64,000 nt of DNA, taken from NCBI GenBank assembly GCA_965208775.1, contig OZ242360.1:2728001-2792000 (forward strand), given 5' to 3'. This document shows, one piece after another, positions 32,032 through 40,218 of the stretch. This DNA is from JAPOVO01 sp026708165. Its GTDB lineage: Bacteria; Chloroflexota; UBA11872; VXNJ01. The notes beneath the pieces were generated by a model. That model ran no database searches. It worked only from the letters and a program-made list of their open reading frames with translations, and was not told the DNA's origin. The translations under genes and the position numbers were made by a program. Position 1 is the stretch's first letter, and every line of letters starts with the position of its first letter.

Positions 32032-34749
32032 ATGACCGCTATCAGCATCGTCGGTGAAACGGATTCTCTGATCGAACTCGCCGCGGCCGAATTGGGCCGA
32101 TACGTGGGCCTGGCGCCAGCCACATCTGAAGACGCCCCAGATTTTGTGCTGCGGTACGGCCTGTCGGACATCCACCCTCAGGGCTACGTGGTCTCAACTG
32201 AGGACGCTACGGTGACCATTGCGGCGGCTAAGCCCATCGGTGTCCTTTACGGCGTCTACGGCTATCTCGAGGAGGTCGGCTTCGGCTTCTATCTGGGCGG
32301 CGACACCTATCCCGATCCCGATAGCTTCCACTGGAAACCAGTCAATCTTCGGGCGGAGCCCGTGTTCGACATACGCGGCAGTCTGGTCTGGCCGAACTTC
32401 CTGAACAGCCCGGCGACGTGGGACCTGCCCGACTATCAGGTCTTTTTCGACCAGATGGTCAAGATGAAGAACAACATCGTGCATGTCCCGGCGTATGGCA
32501 CACCGCTGGAAGCGTATCCTCCGGACGGCTCGGCGACATACTTTCTCGACTCGGCCCGCCGGCGTCACTATGCGGATGAGACCGCGTGGCGCGGCGGCGA
32601 TCCGTTCGCGACATCGCTGAATTACGGCTGGGGCACGCCGGGACGCCGGTGGGGCCGGACTTCCGGCTTCAGGTGCGAGGAGTTCGGATTTGGCACCGGC
32701 GACTGGTTCGACACGGAGGTATTCGGCTCGACGGCGACGGTAGAGGGGGAGACTCGGGAGGAGCAGATAATCGGCGCGCAAGAGACGTTTGCGCGGGCGC
32801 TTGAATACGCGGACAAGCGGGGGCTGCAAATTGCGCTGGGGATGGAAGTGGAAGGGAATCCGTTCGACCCGGAAGTCGATTCCGCCCTGAACAGCCGCCT
32901 CAAACACATACTGAGTGTCTATCCCACTCTCGACTACCTCGCCATCTGGCAGGCTGAAATGCGTTCGTGGATCGGACCCGGCCCGGGCGAGGTCGACGAG
33001 TGGATGCAGTCCGCCGAGTTCAAGCACGAGCACGACCGTATCGCGTCGCACTTCGACTATCTCGGACGCCCCGATTTAATGGCCGAAGGCGTGCGGCTGA
33101 GCGCCTACGTCAACCGAATTCATGACATCGTGTCCGAGCTTCGTCCCGGCTTGCGGCTGCTGATTTGCGGCTGGGGGGGCGATCATTGGATGCTGTCTAC
33201 CGATCTCTACTTGGGTCTCGACAAGACGGTGCCGATCGACGTCATCTTCTCCTCTCTGGACAACATCGACCCCTCGGCGGCGAGATCCGTAAGCGAGGTC
33301 TACGGGAAGCTATCCGAGGGCCGTGAGAGCTGGCCGGTTCCGTGGTTCGAGTCGGACGCCGGCGGTTCCCGGCGAGACCAATGGGGACCACAGCCGAACA
33401 CCCACATTTTTGCCGACCTGTGCCGGGACGCGCGGGAAAAAGGATGTGAGGGGTTCATGGGCATCCACTGGCGCACGCGGGACCTGGAAGAGGTCTTCGC
33501 CTACAGCGCCCGCTATGCGTGGAACACCGATCTCACGTTCGAGACCTTCTATGACGACTACGCCAGAAGGGCCTACGGCGAGCGGCACGGCGCCGAAATG
33601 GCGGCGATACTTCGTGAGCTGGAGCACATGGGGCCGAGATGGACCGGCTCATGGGGCCAGTGGGAGTGCTGGAATTTCGCGTGGCTGAGCGTTGGCAGTC
33701 CTATGTCGATTTCCGATGGGCACGACGCGGCTCCAGACAGCAGGCCCAGCCCGGCCAATCTCAGTCGTTTGACCGAAATCCGGGGGCGGCTGAGCACGCT
33801 GCTGGCCGAGTCGGAGAGTGCGAGGGACCCGGCGGGTCAGGAACGGCTTCGATGGCTCATCTTGACGATTGACTGGCTAGTCCTATACGACCGAGTCACG
33901 CTAGCCCTGGAAGGTGGAGGGCCCTATCACCGTCAGGCCGACGCCCTGTTCCTAAGGGACGCTCTGGGTGATCCCGACCACAGCCTTGACCGGCGCATTT
34001 GGGAGCTGCTACGAGAGGCTCCCTTGCAGCGGGCCATGCACGCCTACGCGAGGAAGATAGAGAGCAAGGGCGAGCTTGGTGTTCTGGCCACCATCAACGT
34101 AAAGGCTTTCTCCACATACGAAGATTCCAGCTGGGCCTTCGGAATCCACCGTGGAAACTGGCCGCCCGACGGAGTGCGTGGTTATGGTTCAGACAAGTCG
34201 GCTGTCATCGAGTGGGAACCATTGGCCAGCGCACAGGCATACCGGGTTTGGCGTCGTGAGGTTGGAGGAGAAGACTGGACCTGCGTTACGCCAGAGCCCA
34301 CAAATGCGCTCAGTCTGGAGGACTCGCCACGGTCGGCGGGCGACTACGAATACTCCGTAACCACCGTCGCGCCCCCGCGCTTGGAGTCCATGAAGTCGTT
34401 CGGAGCAGTGGTGCGGGTAGGTCCCGGCTCCAGCCCGCCGTTGGTTCAGGTGTTGGCCCCGCCCACAGTGCTTTGGAGCGATGATCGGCTGACTGTCAAA
34501 GCTATCGTCACCGGTGAGCGCACGATCGCGTCGGTGCGTCTGAAACGCAGGACCGGGGACGGACGTGATTTGCCGTTGCTGGAGCTGAAGAAGGGCCGGG
34601 GGGCGACCTTTTCGATTGAAGTACCGCTTCTGGAATTGGGCGGTTCATCGCTGCAGTTCGGGATTGAAGCCGTCGACGTCAACGGCTCGATGGGTGTATG
34701 GCCTACGGGCTTTCCGCAAGTTTGGCGATCGCTGAACGTTGTCGCATAA
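32032..34749 (+). CDS. Large glycoside-hydrolase-like protein, copy 2
   Basis: The 905-residue paralogue of the preceding gene has the same domain order: GH67/GH20b-like N domain, presumed barrel, FN3-like domain (SAVIEWEPLASAQAYRVWRR) and C-terminal beta domain. Residues 1-310 and about 350-505 are nearly identical to copy 1. The segment after HFDYLGRPDLMAEG is also nearly identical, but the stretch 315-345 (GPGEVDEWMQSAEFKHEHDR) and everything after about 510 (NTDLTFETFYDDYARRAYGE) are much more different. That points to relaxed or altered specificity in the C-terminal third, or to conversion of the first part. Confidence 0.6.
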   Translation: MTAISIVGETDSLIELAAAELGRYVGLAPATSEDAPDFVLRYGLSDIHPQGYVVSTEDATVTIAAAKPIGVLYGVYGYLEEVGFGFYLGGDTYPDPDSFHWKPVNLRAEPVFDIRGSLVWPNFLNSPATWDLPDYQVFFDQMVKMKNNIVHVPAYGTPLEAYPPDGSATYFLDSARRRHYADETAWRGGDPFATSLNYGWGTPGRRWGRTSGFRCEEFGFGTGDWFDTEVFGSTATVEGETREEQIIGAQETFARALEYADKRGLQIALGMEVEGNPFDPEVDSALNSRLKHILSVYPTLDYLAIWQAEMRSWIGPGPGEVDEWMQSAEFKHEHDRIASHFDYLGRPDLMAEGVRLSAYVNRIHDIVSELRPGLRLLICGWGGDHWMLSTDLYLGLDKTVPIDVIFSSLDNIDPSAARSVSEVYGKLSEGRESWPVPWFESDAGGSRRDQWGPQPNTHIFADLCRDAREKGCEGFMGIHWRTRDLEEVFAYSARYAWNTDLTFETFYDDYARRAYGERHGAEMAAILRELEHMGPRWTGSWGQWECWNFAWLSVGSPMSISDGHDAAPDSRPSPANLSRLTEIRGRLSTLLAESESARDPAGQERLRWLILTIDWLVLYDRVTLALEGGGPYHRQADALFLRDALGDPDHSLDRRIWELLREAPLQRAMHAYARKIESKGELGVLATINVKAFSTYEDSSWAFGIHRGNWPPDGVRGYGSDKSAVIEWEPLASAQAYRVWRREVGGEDWTCVTPEPTNALSLEDSPRSAGDYEYSVTTVAPPRLESMKSFGAVVRVGPGSSPPLVQVLAPPTVLWSDDRLTVKAIVTGERTIASVRLKRRTGDGRDLPLLELKKGRGATFSIEVPLLELGGSSLQFGIEAVDVNGSMGVWPTGFPQVWRSLNVVA

Positions 34750-34812
34750 CTGAAGACGGGATCGGGAAAATGTCCCTGTGTTGAGATCATGCAGCGGTGC
34801 GGAGAGTACCGG

Positions 34813-34831
34813 CCAGAGCCTTCCGCTCTGG
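34813..34831 (+). terminator. Stem-loop between glycosidase copy 2 and the SDR gene
   Basis: CCAGAGC and GCTCTGG pair perfectly around CTTCC. There is no T-run after it, so it is a weak terminator or processing site. Confidence 0.3.
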
Positions 34832-34865
34832 CTAGCGTGAAGTTGATTAGAAGGAGAACAGAACG

Positions 34866-35678
34866 ATGCGGTTAGAGGATCACGTTGCAATCATTACCGG
34901 CGGGGCGCGCGGAATCGGGCGCGGCATCGCTCTGCGCTTCGCTGACGAGGGGGCAAACGTAGTCATTGCCGAGCTCGACGAGGAAACAGGCAGAGCCACG
35001 GCGAGCGAGGTCGAAGCAAAGGGGCGACGGGCGCTGGTAGTCGGATGCGACGTTACAAACCCATCCAACGTTCAGGCCATGGTCGACGCGACACTCGCCG
35101 AATTCGGTCAGATAGACATCCTGGTTAACAATGCCGGACTCGGGCAGCAGGTCATCGAAGTGGTTGATCTCGACGAGGCGGAGTGGGACCGAGTCATGTC
35201 GGTCAACATTACCGGTGTGTTCGTGTGCAGCAAGTACGTAGCCCGCGAGATGATGCGGCGCGAGTACGGCAAGATCATCAACATCTCCTCGGTCAACGGC
35301 GTTTCGGCTCCGCCGCTCGTAGCGGCTTACAACGCCTCCAAGTGGGCAGTATTAGGGTTCAACAAAACGCTCGCAATCGAGCTTGCTCCATACAAGATCA
35401 ACGTGAATGCAATCTGTCCGGGTCCAGTAGACACCGACTTCCAAAAGGCAAACATGTCGGAGCGGGCGGCGGTGATGGGTATCGAGGTGTCGGACTTGCG
35501 TGAGCGGCTCAGGCAATCCGTCCCGCTTCAACGATGGACCAGGCCAGAAGACCTAGCCGCCGCGGCAACCTTCCTGGCCTCGCAGGACTCCGTGCACATG
35601 ACCGGCGAGCACTTGATTGTTTCGGGTGGATTGAGCGGCGTTTCGGGCGTCGCGCCCAAGCGAAAGTCGTCTTCCTAG
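34866..35678 (+). CDS. Short-chain dehydrogenase/reductase (SDR)
   Basis: The ATG follows AGAAGGAGAACAGAACG. The 270-residue product is a classical SDR with IITGGARGIGRGIA at residues 9-22, ILVNNAGLGQQ, the Ser in IINISSVNGVS and YNASKWAVLG. The C-terminal signature HLIVSGGLSGVSG follows a substrate loop with DTDFQKANMSERAAVM. It is in the sugar locus between the glycosidase-like genes and a Gfo/Idh/MocA oxidoreductase. This is consistent with stepwise oxidation of a carbohydrate, although the substrate is not known. Confidence 0.88.
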   Translation: MRLEDHVAIITGGARGIGRGIALRFADEGANVVIAELDEETGRATASEVEAKGRRALVVGCDVTNPSNVQAMVDATLAEFGQIDILVNNAGLGQQVIEVVDLDEAEWDRVMSVNITGVFVCSKYVAREMMRREYGKIINISSVNGVSAPPLVAAYNASKWAVLGFNKTLAIELAPYKINVNAICPGPVDTDFQKANMSERAAVMGIEVSDLRERLRQSVPLQRWTRPEDLAAAATFLASQDSVHMTGEHLIVSGGLSGVSGVAPKRKSSS

Positions 35679-35920
35679 GGAGCCGTCACTCAAATAACTC
35701 CCAGCGCCCATTCGTCGCATTGCTGACGGGAGGGCGAGACCGTCTTCACAGCGGCGTCTGGTCACGCAGTTCGCTTTGCCAAGGACCACTAGCACCAGCG
35801 GCCATCCTGTCTGCTGAGCCTATCGCCATCTCGTGCAGTGTGCCCAGGGAGAGTGTCTGGTAGATTCGCCATCTGCGCAGCGTAGGACGACCTGCCTGTA
35901 CGTTGGAGGAGCGTGATTAC

Positions 35921-36928
35921 ATGTCGGAATTGGGAATCGGGATCGTCGGACTGGGGATGGGCGGGAATCTGCTGTCGATAAATGGGATGCCGGATTTCCC
36001 TGCGTTCGTTCGCGGTGTTTGCGACTTGGTGGAGGAGCGGGCTGAGGCGGCGCGGCGCGATCACGGGGTGGAGTTCGCAACCGGTAGCCTCGACGCCCTG
36101 CTCGAACGTCCGGATATCGACCTGGTTGGCATATATACGCCCGATCACCTTCACAGAGATCAGGTGGTACGCGCACTCGAGGCCGGAAAGCACGTGCTCG
36201 TTACCAAACCCATGACGATCAGCAACGAGGAGTCCGATGCGGTCATCGAGGCGGCTCGCAGCACGAAGAAGCGCGTCATGCCCGCCCAGACCCAGCGCTA
36301 CGTTCGGCCCCACATGGCGCTGAGAAGCTTCATTGAAGCCGGGGAGTTCGGGGACATCTATTTCATGGCGTCCGACTACTATCAGGACCTCCGTCCCATC
36401 TATGACCGCACTCCGTGGCGCTATGAAGTACCCCAGGACTTTATCTATGGAGGCCTGTCCCACAACATCGACATCATGCGGTATCTCAAGGGCGAGATTG
36501 CGGAGGTGGCCGCGTTTGGGTCGTACAGCGGCCATGATTCGCGATATCCAGATGACGTCTGCGAAACGTTTGTCGTCAACGCCAAGTTCGAGGATGGGAC
36601 CCTCGGAAGGATCGCGCTGTCGCCCGGCGTCAGGCCGCCGCTGCCCGGCATGTATATCCAGGTCTTTGGAACGAGCGCATCGTTCGTAAGCGACCGACTC
36701 GTCCTGGACAGACTCGCCGGCACGCCCGTCATCGATTTTGACTTCGAACCCGAACCATATACCGCGGCGGAGGTCAGGCTCCTGAGGGAGTTCGTGGATT
36801 CGATAATCTCCGATGCCTCCCAGCCGCTCGACGAGTTCGACGGCGCCCGCATTTCGGCCGTGGGGGACGCCATAACGGCATCTATCCGGGCAGGAGGCGC
36901 TCCGCAGAAAGTCAGGCTTGAGTTCTGA
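35921..36928 (+). CDS. Gfo/Idh/MocA-family oxidoreductase
   Basis: Start chosen at ATG 35921 with GGAGG eleven bases upstream; TTG 35903 would add six residues. The 335-residue product starts with the NAD(P)-binding Rossmann segment LGIGIVGLGMGGNLLS. Near residue 90 it has LEAGKHVLVTKPMTI, where the usual EKP motif is TKP. Further on are YGGLSHNIDIMRYLKGEIAE with the conserved His, and a C-terminal beta sheet domain. Such enzymes oxidise sugars, inositols or their derivatives. It probably acts with the preceding transport and SDR genes. Confidence 0.87.
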   Translation: MSELGIGIVGLGMGGNLLSINGMPDFPAFVRGVCDLVEERAEAARRDHGVEFATGSLDALLERPDIDLVGIYTPDHLHRDQVVRALEAGKHVLVTKPMTISNEESDAVIEAARSTKKRVMPAQTQRYVRPHMALRSFIEAGEFGDIYFMASDYYQDLRPIYDRTPWRYEVPQDFIYGGLSHNIDIMRYLKGEIAEVAAFGSYSGHDSRYPDDVCETFVVNAKFEDGTLGRIALSPGVRPPLPGMYIQVFGTSASFVSDRLVLDRLAGTPVIDFDFEPEPYTAAEVRLLREFVDSIISDASQPLDEFDGARISAVGDAITASIRAGGAPQKVRLEF

Positions 36929-36978
36929 CCGAAGGGTTTCGAAGAGTCGGATTGCGGAGCGGCTAAAGACTATCTGAT

Positions 36979-37527
36979 ATGAGCAAATCCACCGGCGTCT
37001 GGGGCGGCTCGATGATTGAGAGGATGTTGGGCGCCGCCCGGTTGAGTGCAGTCACCTACAGGGAGATAGCCAACGACGGCCGCGCCACTGGCCAAGCGCT
37101 GGTGGTTGTAGCGCTTGTGTCGAGCGCCGGCGTCGTCGGGGCGAAGCTGGGCGGTGAGGACGTCCACGTGGTGATAGCACTGATCGTCGGGCTGGTTGTC
37201 GGAGCCGTGAACTGGTTCATATGGGCGGTGTTCATCTGGCTGTTTGGCATGACGTTATTGAGAACGGAAAACTCCAACGCCGGTTGGGGGCAACTAGTGC
37301 GCGCGACGGGATTCGCCCAAATCCCCGGGTTTCTCAGTGTAATCGGTTTCATACCGGACATTACATTCCTCATTCTGGCGGCGACGTTCGCGTGGACGTT
37401 TGCGTGCATGGTGGTCGCCGTCCGGCAGAGTCTGGACTACACGACAACGACGCGCGCGGTGTTCGTAATTCTGCTCGCTTCCATCCCGGTGGCCGCCGTG
37501 AGATTCGTCCTAATCGGCACCGGCTGA
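36979..37527 (+). CDS. Yip1-family membrane protein
   Basis: The 182-residue product has an amphipathic N-terminal segment (MIERMLGAARLSAVTYREIA) and about five membrane helices, for example ALVVVALVSSAGVVGAKLGG and VGAVNWFIWAVFIWLFGMTL. It also has GWGQLVRATGFAQIPGFLSV, typical of the bacterial YIP1 domain. Its role is not established. A decayed paralogue lies at 3331-3703. It is 50 bases downstream of the Gfo/Idh/MocA gene, with no obvious functional connection. Confidence 0.75.
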   Translation: MSKSTGVWGGSMIERMLGAARLSAVTYREIANDGRATGQALVVVALVSSAGVVGAKLGGEDVHVVIALIVGLVVGAVNWFIWAVFIWLFGMTLLRTENSNAGWGQLVRATGFAQIPGFLSVIGFIPDITFLILAATFAWTFACMVVAVRQSLDYTTTTRAVFVILLASIPVAAVRFVLIGTG

Positions 37528-37820
37528 CAAGTGGGAACTGGAGGCGACCGGTGGAGCGAAGTGGATTGACGCCCCCGGGAGTGGAGGACTGTCCCCGTCG
37601 GCGCAATGTGAATCTGGGTATGATTTCCGCGGATAAGCGGGGATGGCGCATTGCCAGCCTGAGTCGCGTTGAGACCGACGGTTCGGCTGGGGACCATGTA
37701 TGAGAATGGATGGTGGTAGACGTGGGATGGCGACGGCTAGAAATCCCCGCTTCGAGCGACCATCCTTTACCCAGACGTGTTCCACAGTTGGATGACGGAC
37801 GGCGGGCTGACGCCTGCCTG

Positions 37821-37916
37821 ATGGAGTGCCCGCGATGCGGCGCGCCGATGCCCGACCTGAGGGGCGGCACGCACAGCCGCTGCGGGCGTTGCGGCTATAA
37901 GGACGACTGCTGCTGA
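37821..37916 (+). CDS. Tiny zinc-ribbon-like protein
   Basis: The 31-residue ORF MECPRCGAPMPDLRGGTHSR continues with CGRCGYKDDCC. Two CxxC pairs, 18 residues apart, could bind one zinc ion. Upstream sequence in frame to 37710 has no conserved features. It is short and could be chance, but the paired cysteines support it. Confidence 0.4.
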   Translation: MECPRCGAPMPDLRGGTHSRCGRCGYKDDCC

Positions 37917-37993
37917 GCCTGCCGCGAGCTCCGAGATAGTCTTGGCAGCAGGATAGTCACGCGCGGTGGATGGTAGAGGTCGGCCGTTTACCT

Positions 37994-38128
37994 GTGGTCA
38001 CTAGAAACAAGCTGCTCCTCATTACCGACGGCAACCGCCGCCTGTTTCGCAAACAATCGTTTGTGCTGCTATGGACCGGGCAGACGGTCTCAGTCTTCGG
38101 CGATGCGTTCTTCAATTGCTCAGGCTGA
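37994..38128 (+). pseudogene. MFS transporter N-terminal fragment
   Basis: From GTG 37994 the 44-residue ORF reads LFRKQSFVLLWTGQTVSVFG followed by DAFFN. That is the characteristic first helix and loop of a drug-efflux type MFS transporter. It then hits a TGA, and no further MFS sequence is seen before the convergent gene at 38292. It is a remnant of a much longer gene (about 400 residues). Confidence 0.6.
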
Positions 38129-38291
38129 TTTGGGACGTAGTCGTGGCTTGGATCGGGTGGTGCTCGCATTTGACTGCGGGGCTGTTACTGCTTCACAGAC
38201 CGGTGGGCCCGGTCAGCTTGTACGCGGGCCGCTCATTGACTCACAAGACCTCCCGCACGCGCGCAGTGCGCAGCGGACGAGAGGGAGACTG

Positions 38292-39944
38292 TCAGGAGTT
38301 TCGCCGCGCCGCCTTTTGAGGGAACTGGTCGTTCCCCTCGTCGACTCGGACGGCTATCCCGATCGTTCCGTTGGGGATGTCGAAGGAGCATTGGTCTAAC
38401 GCTTGGCAACCGGCTGCAACAGGTGTATTGAAGAGTGTTCGGAAGGTGAAGGCACTCTCATCTTCGTGGTTCTTAGGCGCGTTCTGCGCTTCAGCGGTGA
38501 GAGGAATCCCGTTCTCGCCGCCGTCACCGTTGGGGCGGATCGCTCTAACCAGGATCGTGACAGTCGCGCGCACCGCCGTTCTCGGAAAGTCGCTGCCTGC
38601 GTCGAAAGCCTCGAACACGAACGAGTCGCTTCCCGCGAATCCGAAATTGGGCGTGTAGTTAACGGTCGAGTCGGAGAATGCCGCCATCTCATCCACGTCG
38701 AGCGTGCCGTTGCCGGGCCCCTCGACGACGCGAAACCTGAGGGCGCCAGTCACGCCGTACTTTTTGGCGATGAGCGTCACGGAGACGGGGGAGCCTTGTA
38801 GTGTGATCGTCTCCTGATTCCGGGCGGCGTAACCGGGGACCACCAAGACTTCGTCAGTCAGCACGATTCCGTTGTTCGTCTCGTCCGATTCCCATATCAC
38901 GTCGTCGGGGTCGACTTGGCCGGCCAGTCGGTACAGACCGGGTCGGACGTCCGAAACGTCCACCCACTGAAAGGCCATCCCGCGATCGTAGATGTCCATC
39001 ACCCCTGCTGAGATTCCCATATTCAGTTCGGTCGCGTCAGGTTGTTCGGAGCGGCAGTTATCGAAATACGCAACGCTGCTTGGTTCCGTAGCAGTAGGGA
39101 TCACGAAACTATCCTGGAGACAGAAACCGACCTTGGGCGCCGTCTGGATACGAGTCTGGCCGAATTCATCCCACAGCGAGTATTCGGCCAGTTTCATCAG
39201 GTGAAAGTGCAAGTGCCCGTCGGCTGTCTCGTAGCGAACCGGGGGTTTGGTGAGGTTGACCCATTCGTCATCGGAGGTCAGGGTCCGCTGCCAGGTGTCG
39301 TGGCTCGTGTCGTCAGCCGCGTCCGCCAGCTGAGGGTTGCCGGACACATCCAAGGGGCCGGCCCCAATGTTCTGGACGCTGCTGCGGAAAGTCATCAGCA
39401 GTATCGGCTGCTCGTTCTGGTACACGTTTTGCGAGCCGTCGGCCGGCAGCAGCCGGATCTCGCCGGCGTTGGCTCTATGGAGCCAGACGTCATCGGGAGG
39501 CGTACTGACAAGATCGGGTAGACGGGTTGAGTGACTCACGACGTGCCGTCGAATGTCGACAGTTGCGCTGGTGAGCGTCATTCGCTTACCGCCGTGGTCG
39601 ATGTAAGTAACGCGGACCTTGTATCCGTCGAAACCGTCGGGCAGGCTAGCCTTGTAATGCTGCCCGGTCGCCTCAGAAATGAGTGATTCGATCCCGTTGC
39701 GCACTCCGAACCACTGGTACTCGAAGGCCGCTCCGCGCGGGCCATGGCCGTCGGAAATGCCGTCAGTTACGGCATGAAGGAGCGTCGGGCGTCCGACGAG
39801 GCCAGCAACGCCGGGTTGCCTGGCCGGTTCACCGTTCGGCGGATCATCTGCCCGGGAAATCTCAGGAGTCGCCGCACTGATGAGCTGCGCCAGGAGTACA
39901 AGGCCCGCCAGCGTCAGCGCCCTGACGATGGGCCGAAGCGTCAT
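38292..39944 (-). CDS. Secreted lysyl-oxidase-like copper protein with Ig-like domains
   Basis: Start chosen at ATG 39944, giving a signal peptide (MTLRPIVRALTLAGLVLLAQ, then LISAATPEISRA). An Ig-like segment follows to about residue 140. A lysyl oxidase domain at about 145-345 contains the copper-binding DGHLHFHLMKLAEYSLWDEF, with three alternate His residues at 244-248, and a run ending in DPDDVIWESDETNNGI. The C-terminal third has a cadherin/Big-like repeat (NYTPNFGFAGSDSFVFEAFD). Lysyl oxidases oxidise lysine amines to aldehydes and are exported. Target in this organism is unknown. Confidence 0.72.
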   Translation of the reverse strand: MTLRPIVRALTLAGLVLLAQLISAATPEISRADDPPNGEPARQPGVAGLVGRPTLLHAVTDGISDGHGPRGAAFEYQWFGVRNGIESLISEATGQHYKASLPDGFDGYKVRVTYIDHGGKRMTLTSATVDIRRHVVSHSTRLPDLVSTPPDDVWLHRANAGEIRLLPADGSQNVYQNEQPILLMTFRSSVQNIGAGPLDVSGNPQLADAADDTSHDTWQRTLTSDDEWVNLTKPPVRYETADGHLHFHLMKLAEYSLWDEFGQTRIQTAPKVGFCLQDSFVIPTATEPSSVAYFDNCRSEQPDATELNMGISAGVMDIYDRGMAFQWVDVSDVRPGLYRLAGQVDPDDVIWESDETNNGIVLTDEVLVVPGYAARNQETITLQGSPVSVTLIAKKYGVTGALRFRVVEGPGNGTLDVDEMAAFSDSTVNYTPNFGFAGSDSFVFEAFDAGSDFPRTAVRATVTILVRAIRPNGDGGENGIPLTAEAQNAPKNHEDESAFTFRTLFNTPVAAGCQALDQCSFDIPNGTIGIAVRVDEGNDQFPQKAARRNS

Positions 39945-40218
39945 GTTCCGGCAAGCTGGCTGCAAAGCCTCAATGCTTGCCCCTGACGCTCTTGCATGAA
40001 CCTGTTGCAACATCCTTTGCTGGTCCTGTCCGCCTTGAGGATCGAACGGGAAGGGCTAGCATAACTCGCATATGCGCTCAGAAGTCTCGACGGGCCGCTT
40101 CTTTCAGGATCTGGTTGTCCTGCGTCAGATCAGCCGCACTGATTCGACGGCATCGTCTGCCTAGACTTTGGGATGCGGCCGGATCCGGGGGCGAAACGTG
40201 GAGAGAAGGAGGAAGTCG

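Larger units (their letters stand above)
29167..34749 (+). repeat. Tandem duplication of a 2.8 kb unit carrying the glycosidase-like gene
   Basis: The sequence from CAACATC at 29167 (leader and gene) resembles that from CAACATC at 31962 at a distance of about 2.795 kb. The leader shares GAGCCATCGGGAACG and GGGACAGGAGCTAGC. Within the genes the first two-thirds and the block around 30300-30720 (33100-33520) are almost identical, but the last third is clearly diverged. Confidence 0.85.
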
